Below, in pieces: positions 22,568 through 25,656 of a stretch of 25,656 bases of DNA (positions within the stretch are counted from its first letter, which is position 1; each line of letters opens with the position of its first letter). Origin of the DNA: an uncultured Lachnospiraceae bacterium (lineage in GTDB: Bacteria; Bacillota_A; Clostridia; Lachnospirales; Lachnospiraceae). A model generated the notes under the pieces. The model was not told where the DNA came from and ran no database searches. It saw nothing but the letters and a program-made list of their open reading frames with translations. The translations under genes and the position numbers were made by a program. Location of the stretch: NCBI GenBank assembly GCA_905207905.1, contig CAJLNC010000032.1, positions 1-25,656 on the forward strand. Reading direction: 5' to 3'.

Positions 22568-23611
22568 TTATATTTTAACAACGGCTTTTACAATGGAAGC
22601 TTTCTGATCACAGCTTAAGTCCATCGCAGTCTGCATATCATTAAAATCGAATACATTTGTTACGATCCCCTTTAAGTTTACTTTTCCGCTTCGGACAGCC
22701 TCGATTGCAGTGTCAAACATGTGACGGGAACGGTAAATCGTGCGGAAGGTCAGTTCTTTATCGAGGGCAGTGCTCATTTCCATATTTACTTTTCCCGTTT
22801 TTGTATAACCGATTAAAACGATATTAGAACCTTTTTTAACAGCATGAATGGCTTGATTTGTAGTGATTTCTGTGCCTGCGGTTTCGATAGCAAGATCAGC
22901 GCCCAGGTTATTGGTGATTTCCAGAATTCTGGAAACCACATTTTCGGTCGTACTGTTAATTGTATAATCAGCGCCAAGCTCTTTTGCTTTTTCCAGACGT
23001 TTTTCTATAACATCTACGATGATAATGGGAGAAATGCCCTGTGCCTTGAGAGCAAGCATACTTACCAAGCCGATGCATCCGGCACCGAAAACAACGGCGG
23101 CCTGTCCGATATGAGCCTTTCCGCGGCTCGCGGCGTAGAAGCCAATGGCCAGTGGCTCGATCAAAGCGCCCTCCATGGTATCCAGCTCCGGCGGGAGCTT
23201 ATGACAAAGAGAAGCTTCATGTACAGCATATTCTTGAAATACACCGTCTATGGGAGGCGCGGCAAAGAAACTAACGTCTGGACAGAGATTGTATCGGCCG
23301 CTTTTACAGAATTCACATTTTCCACAGGTTCGTCCCGGTTCTAAAGCAACCCGGTCACCTATTTTAAGATTTTCGACATCGGCTCCTACCTCGACGACAG
23401 TACCGCTTGGTTCATGTCCGAGAACAAAAGGAGGTGTTGCTATACAATCTCCGATGGATCCGATTTCATAATAATGCATATCGCTTCCGCAAATGCCAAC
23501 GTATTCCAGCTTCACTAGAACTTCATTTTCCTTTGGCGTGGGGATGTTTCTCTCTTCATATTCTATTTTCCGCAAGGCAGTCATAACGGCAACCTTCATT
23601 TTTCCGGTCAT
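22568..23611 (-). CDS. Zinc-dependent polyol dehydrogenase (sorbitol/xylitol type)
   Basis: The 347-residue MDR enzyme is closest in pattern to sorbitol and xylitol dehydrogenases: CGSDMHYYEIGSIGD with the catalytic Cys, GHEPSGTVVEVG, the complete structural zinc lobe CGKCEFCKSGRYNLCP, and FFAAPPIDGVFQEYAVH, a sorbitol-dehydrogenase hallmark. The NAD fold has VFGAGCIGLVSMLALKAQG with VDVIEKRL. It should oxidise a polyol to a ketose with NAD. The ATG at 23611 (MTGKMKV) follows AAGGAGAG; an in-frame ATG further upstream at 23674 has no such site. It is 71 nt downstream of another MDR gene on the same strand and probably shares its transcript. Confidence 0.92.
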   Translation of the reverse strand: MTGKMKVAVMTALRKIEYEERNIPTPKENEVLVKLEYVGICGSDMHYYEIGSIGDCIATPPFVLGHEPSGTVVEVGADVENLKIGDRVALEPGRTCGKCEFCKSGRYNLCPDVSFFAAPPIDGVFQEYAVHEASLCHKLPPELDTMEGALIEPLAIGFYAASRGKAHIGQAAVVFGAGCIGLVSMLALKAQGISPIIIVDVIEKRLEKAKELGADYTINSTTENVVSRILEITNNLGADLAIETAGTEITTNQAIHAVKKGSNIVLIGYTKTGKVNMEMSTALDKELTFRTIYRSRHMFDTAIEAVRSGKVNLKGIVTNVFDFNDMQTAMDLSCDQKASIVKAVVKI

Positions 23612-23682
23612 AAGAACTCTCCTTTTTGCGTCTGTTCTTCTATATAACAGATGTCTGCGATAATATGGATTCATGTGTTTTC

Positions 23683-24714
23683 TCAGAAAACAATAATCCC
23701 CTTTTTGCTGATTTTACGATTTAACAAATCTTCAAATGCCTTAACAGAATCTTCAAATTTATAGTAATCAGAAATAAAGTCCTTGATTACCAGCTTACCA
23801 TCGTGAATCCATTCCATTACCTGTTCGTGAGCGGCTCCTTCTTCTTCTTTTCTGGGCATCTGTTGGTATACTACGTTCCAGTTATAGTCAGCTTTACTAA
23901 AGTCGATAGTAATCTGTTCTACTGGAGGAACTCCGTAGCAGAGGACAGTGCCCCGGTCTTTTATTAGGGGCATAGCTGCGTTTACGACAAAGGGGGCGCC
24001 GATAGCGTCTAGTACATAGTCTACACCGTTGGGATATAGCTTACGAACCGCTTCTGTTACGTCAGTTTTACTGCTGTTAATCGCATATTTTGCACCGTGT
24101 GTCTGCACGTGCGTCAGCTTTTCGTCAATGATATCTATAGCAACAATATTTTCTACTCCATAAAGGTTTAAAAATTGAATAAATGTGGAGCCTACCGGCC
24201 CGCAGCCGAATACGACTACACTGTCTTGGGGCTTGATGCCAAAGTGGCGGATACTGCTGAGCACTTCACGGAAGGTTACGATCATAACAGCGTCCACCGG
24301 ATCTAAATCTTCTGAGAGGACAGTCTGTGCATAGGCACAGGAAGGAGCTTCTCCGGCGGGCCAGGCGGCGGGATCACACACTACGGCATATTCGCTTAAT
24401 GCGCCCCAACCGGAACCAAGACCAGGATAAAGTTCCGGATCAGGATCAACGAAGGGAAGGATTACCTTATCGCCTACTTTAAAGCTGGTAACCTCGCTGC
24501 CAACCTCTACGACTTCTCCAACGCCCTCATGTCCCAGCATGATTGGATAGACAGATTCCGGAAAGCCTTTAAATGCACAATGAAGCAATTTAACATCAGT
24601 TCCGCACATACCGCAGGCGATAGTTTTTACTAGGGCCTGTTTAGTGCTATAGTGTGGTTTGGGAATTTCCCTGATTTCAGTGGAACCATCTTTGTTTACA
24701 ACGAACGTTTTCAT
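23683..24714 (-). CDS. MDR dehydrogenase lacking structural-zinc cysteines
   Basis: The 343-residue protein has the MDR catalytic zinc residues in CGMCGTDVKLLHC and GHEGVGEVVEVG, and a good cofactor motif VFGCGPVGSTFIQFLNLYG with Asp in AIDIIDEKL, suggesting NAD. The lobe that normally carries four structural cysteines is replaced by LPFVDPDPELYPGLGSGWGALSEY, so it cannot bind the second zinc. Threonine-, galactitol- and sugar-acid dehydrogenase-like MDR branches are possible. AGGAGGT lies 9 nt before the ATG. It is divergent from a DeoR regulator and first of the minus-strand pair, so it is likely controlled by that regulator. Confidence 0.85.
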   Translation of the reverse strand: MKTFVVNKDGSTEIREIPKPHYSTKQALVKTIACGMCGTDVKLLHCAFKGFPESVYPIMLGHEGVGEVVEVGSEVTSFKVGDKVILPFVDPDPELYPGLGSGWGALSEYAVVCDPAAWPAGEAPSCAYAQTVLSEDLDPVDAVMIVTFREVLSSIRHFGIKPQDSVVVFGCGPVGSTFIQFLNLYGVENIVAIDIIDEKLTHVQTHGAKYAINSSKTDVTEAVRKLYPNGVDYVLDAIGAPFVVNAAMPLIKDRGTVLCYGVPPVEQITIDFSKADYNWNVVYQQMPRKEEEGAAHEQVMEWIHDGKLVIKDFISDYYKFEDSVKAFEDLLNRKISKKGIIVF

Positions 24715-25020
24715 AAATATACTACCTCCTGAAATAATACTGGAAACGATGCATTATGCCATTTTACCACAATGTCATTATGGAATAATGTAATAACAAA
24801 GTTTTGAAATAGTATATCAGATATCTGGTGAAAATGCTATAGTTATTTAAAAAATAAAGGAATTAATTGTTGAAAAAACGGGGCAAAAGTGAAAATAAAT
24901 GAAAGTATATTATATAAAACATATAAAAAAGTGAGAGGAAAAAGAAAAAATTGGATGATAAAAGAAAACTTATGTGGTAAAATAAAAAATATAAAGGAAA
25001 AAGGGATGAGGAGACGTGGC
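24715..25020. other. Divergent intergenic region with regulator sites
   Basis: The stretch is very AT-rich. The direct repeat CATTATG occurs at 24752-24758 and 24776-24782, and CATTAT-GGA-ATAATG (24776-24790) is a perfect inverted repeat within the probable minus-strand promoter region. A confident -35 hexamer could not be chosen on either strand. No gene is supported between the dehydrogenase and the DeoR start. Confidence 0.5.
24776..24790. promoter_or_regulatory. Possible DeoR-family operator
   Basis: CATTAT-GGA-ATAATG lies about 60-75 nt upstream of the dehydrogenase ATG, and a further CATTATG is 24 bp away toward that gene. Repeated half-sites near a divergent DeoR regulator gene suggest an operator; this is inference. 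Confidence 0.4.
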
Positions 25021-25656
25021 ATGTCAGGACAGGTAAAAGAAAAGTATTTTGAAGAAGAACGGAGAAATTTAATAGTAAAGTATATAAATAAGAAAATGAA
25101 AGCAACAGTTACTGATTTGAGCAATGAATTTTCCGTATCTCCAGCTACCATCCGAACAGATCTAAGAGCATTGGCTCAAATAGGCTTGATCAGCAGAACA
25201 CATGGAGGTGCAATTTCCAACCGTATGGTAAATTTTGAACAGGAAAATAAAGAAAAGTCAACTCAGATGGTGGAGGTCAAAAAAGCGATTGCAGAGGTTG
25301 CTTTAGAGCACATTCATGAAGGGGCTTCAATTTGCTTGGATGCAGGGACAACTATGTATCATTTGGCTCAGAAGTTGGTAAAGTTTCAAGATCTAACAGT
25401 TGTAACATATGATATAGGCGTTGCTAATTTTCTGGAAAATCACTCGAACAACAGAGTGATTATTGCTGGAGGTATGATCAGAAAGAATTTTAATTATACT
25501 TTTGGAGAAATGGCATTATCAACACTGGAGCGGCTTAATGTAGATGTGTTTTTCTTGACTGCAAATGGGGTATGTGTAGATAAGGGATTGAGTACACCGG
25601 ATATTGAAACTAGTCGGTTAAAGAGAACAATGCTTTCAAATGCAAATACAACTATC
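25021..25656 (+). CDS. DeoR-family transcriptional regulator, cut by window end
   Basis: The first 212 residues are present and the frame is still open at the last base. The N-terminal DeoR winged helix (about residues 8-62) reads ERRNLIVKYINKK, VTDLSNEFSVSPATIRTDLRAL and RTHGGA. The effector domain begins near 75 and shows EGASICLDAGTTMYHLAQ and VTYDIGVANFL, the sugar-phosphate-sensing fold of the family, with VIIAGGMIRKNFNYTFGE. GAGGAGA lies 7 nt before ATG 25021; an in-frame ATG at 25006 is possible but overlaps the site. It probably represses the divergent dehydrogenase genes until a phosphorylated sugar intermediate accumulates. Confidence 0.9.
   Translation, partial: MSGQVKEKYFEEERRNLIVKYINKKMKATVTDLSNEFSVSPATIRTDLRALAQIGLISRTHGGAISNRMVNFEQENKEKSTQMVEVKKAIAEVALEHIHEGASICLDAGTTMYHLAQKLVKFQDLTVVTYDIGVANFLENHSNNRVIIAGGMIRKNFNYTFGEMALSTLERLNVDVFFLTANGVCVDKGLSTPDIETSRLKRTMLSNANTTI

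Overview
The window reads as chromosome of an anaerobic Firmicute of class Clostridia, most likely a gut Lachnospiraceae (Blautia/Ruminococcus-like). The grounds are strong AGGAGG ribosome binding sites, a TnpV-type accessory protein, ROK, DeoR and GntR regulators beside RbsABC-type sugar transport, and paired MinD/ferredoxin ATPases with NifX-like proteins. This placement is inference from gene content; no rRNA or tRNA gene was seen.

Left edge (about 1-1815): an AT-rich accessory segment on the minus strand holding an ORF6N-domain protein with a C-terminal PLD-like half-site and a stand-alone TnpV protein. The ORF6N gene has a perfect 31-bp inverted repeat in its leader, and 26 of those 31 positions recur inside its own coding sequence.

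Core-like region (about 1880-14850): cardiolipin synthase; a GntR/UTRA regulator; a 109-bp nested inverted-repeat element; a sulfur-redox pair (single rhodanese plus CoA-disulfide/persulfide reductase with its own rhodanese domain); then a compact four-gene cluster whose genes all overlap by 4 nt (DUF134-NifX fusion, two MinD-like ATPases with inserted 2x[4Fe-4S] ferredoxin domains, and a His-rich NifX-like protein). That cluster starts from an exact-consensus promoter whose -35 box lies in one arm of a perfect 15-bp inverted repeat. Its leader carries an 8-bp tandem repeat. Then come a probable dispersed intergenic repeat, ftsH with a DUF308/HdeD-like membrane protein (minus strand), and a CcdA plus TlpA/ResA thiol-redox pair.

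Right region (about 14850-25656): a more AT-rich sugar or polyol locus. A ROK repressor (minus) is divergent from a substrate-binding protein, a two-domain ABC ATPase and a permease, followed by a zinc MDR dehydrogenase and an SDR dehydrogenase. A bidirectional terminator separates these from two further MDR dehydrogenases on the minus strand, which are divergent from a DeoR-family regulator cut by the window end. The layout suggests import of a polyol or related sugar through an RbsABC-type transporter, oxidation by four NAD(P)-dependent dehydrogenases, and control by ROK and DeoR proteins. No kinase or aldolase lies in the window and the substrate cannot be read from sequence alone.
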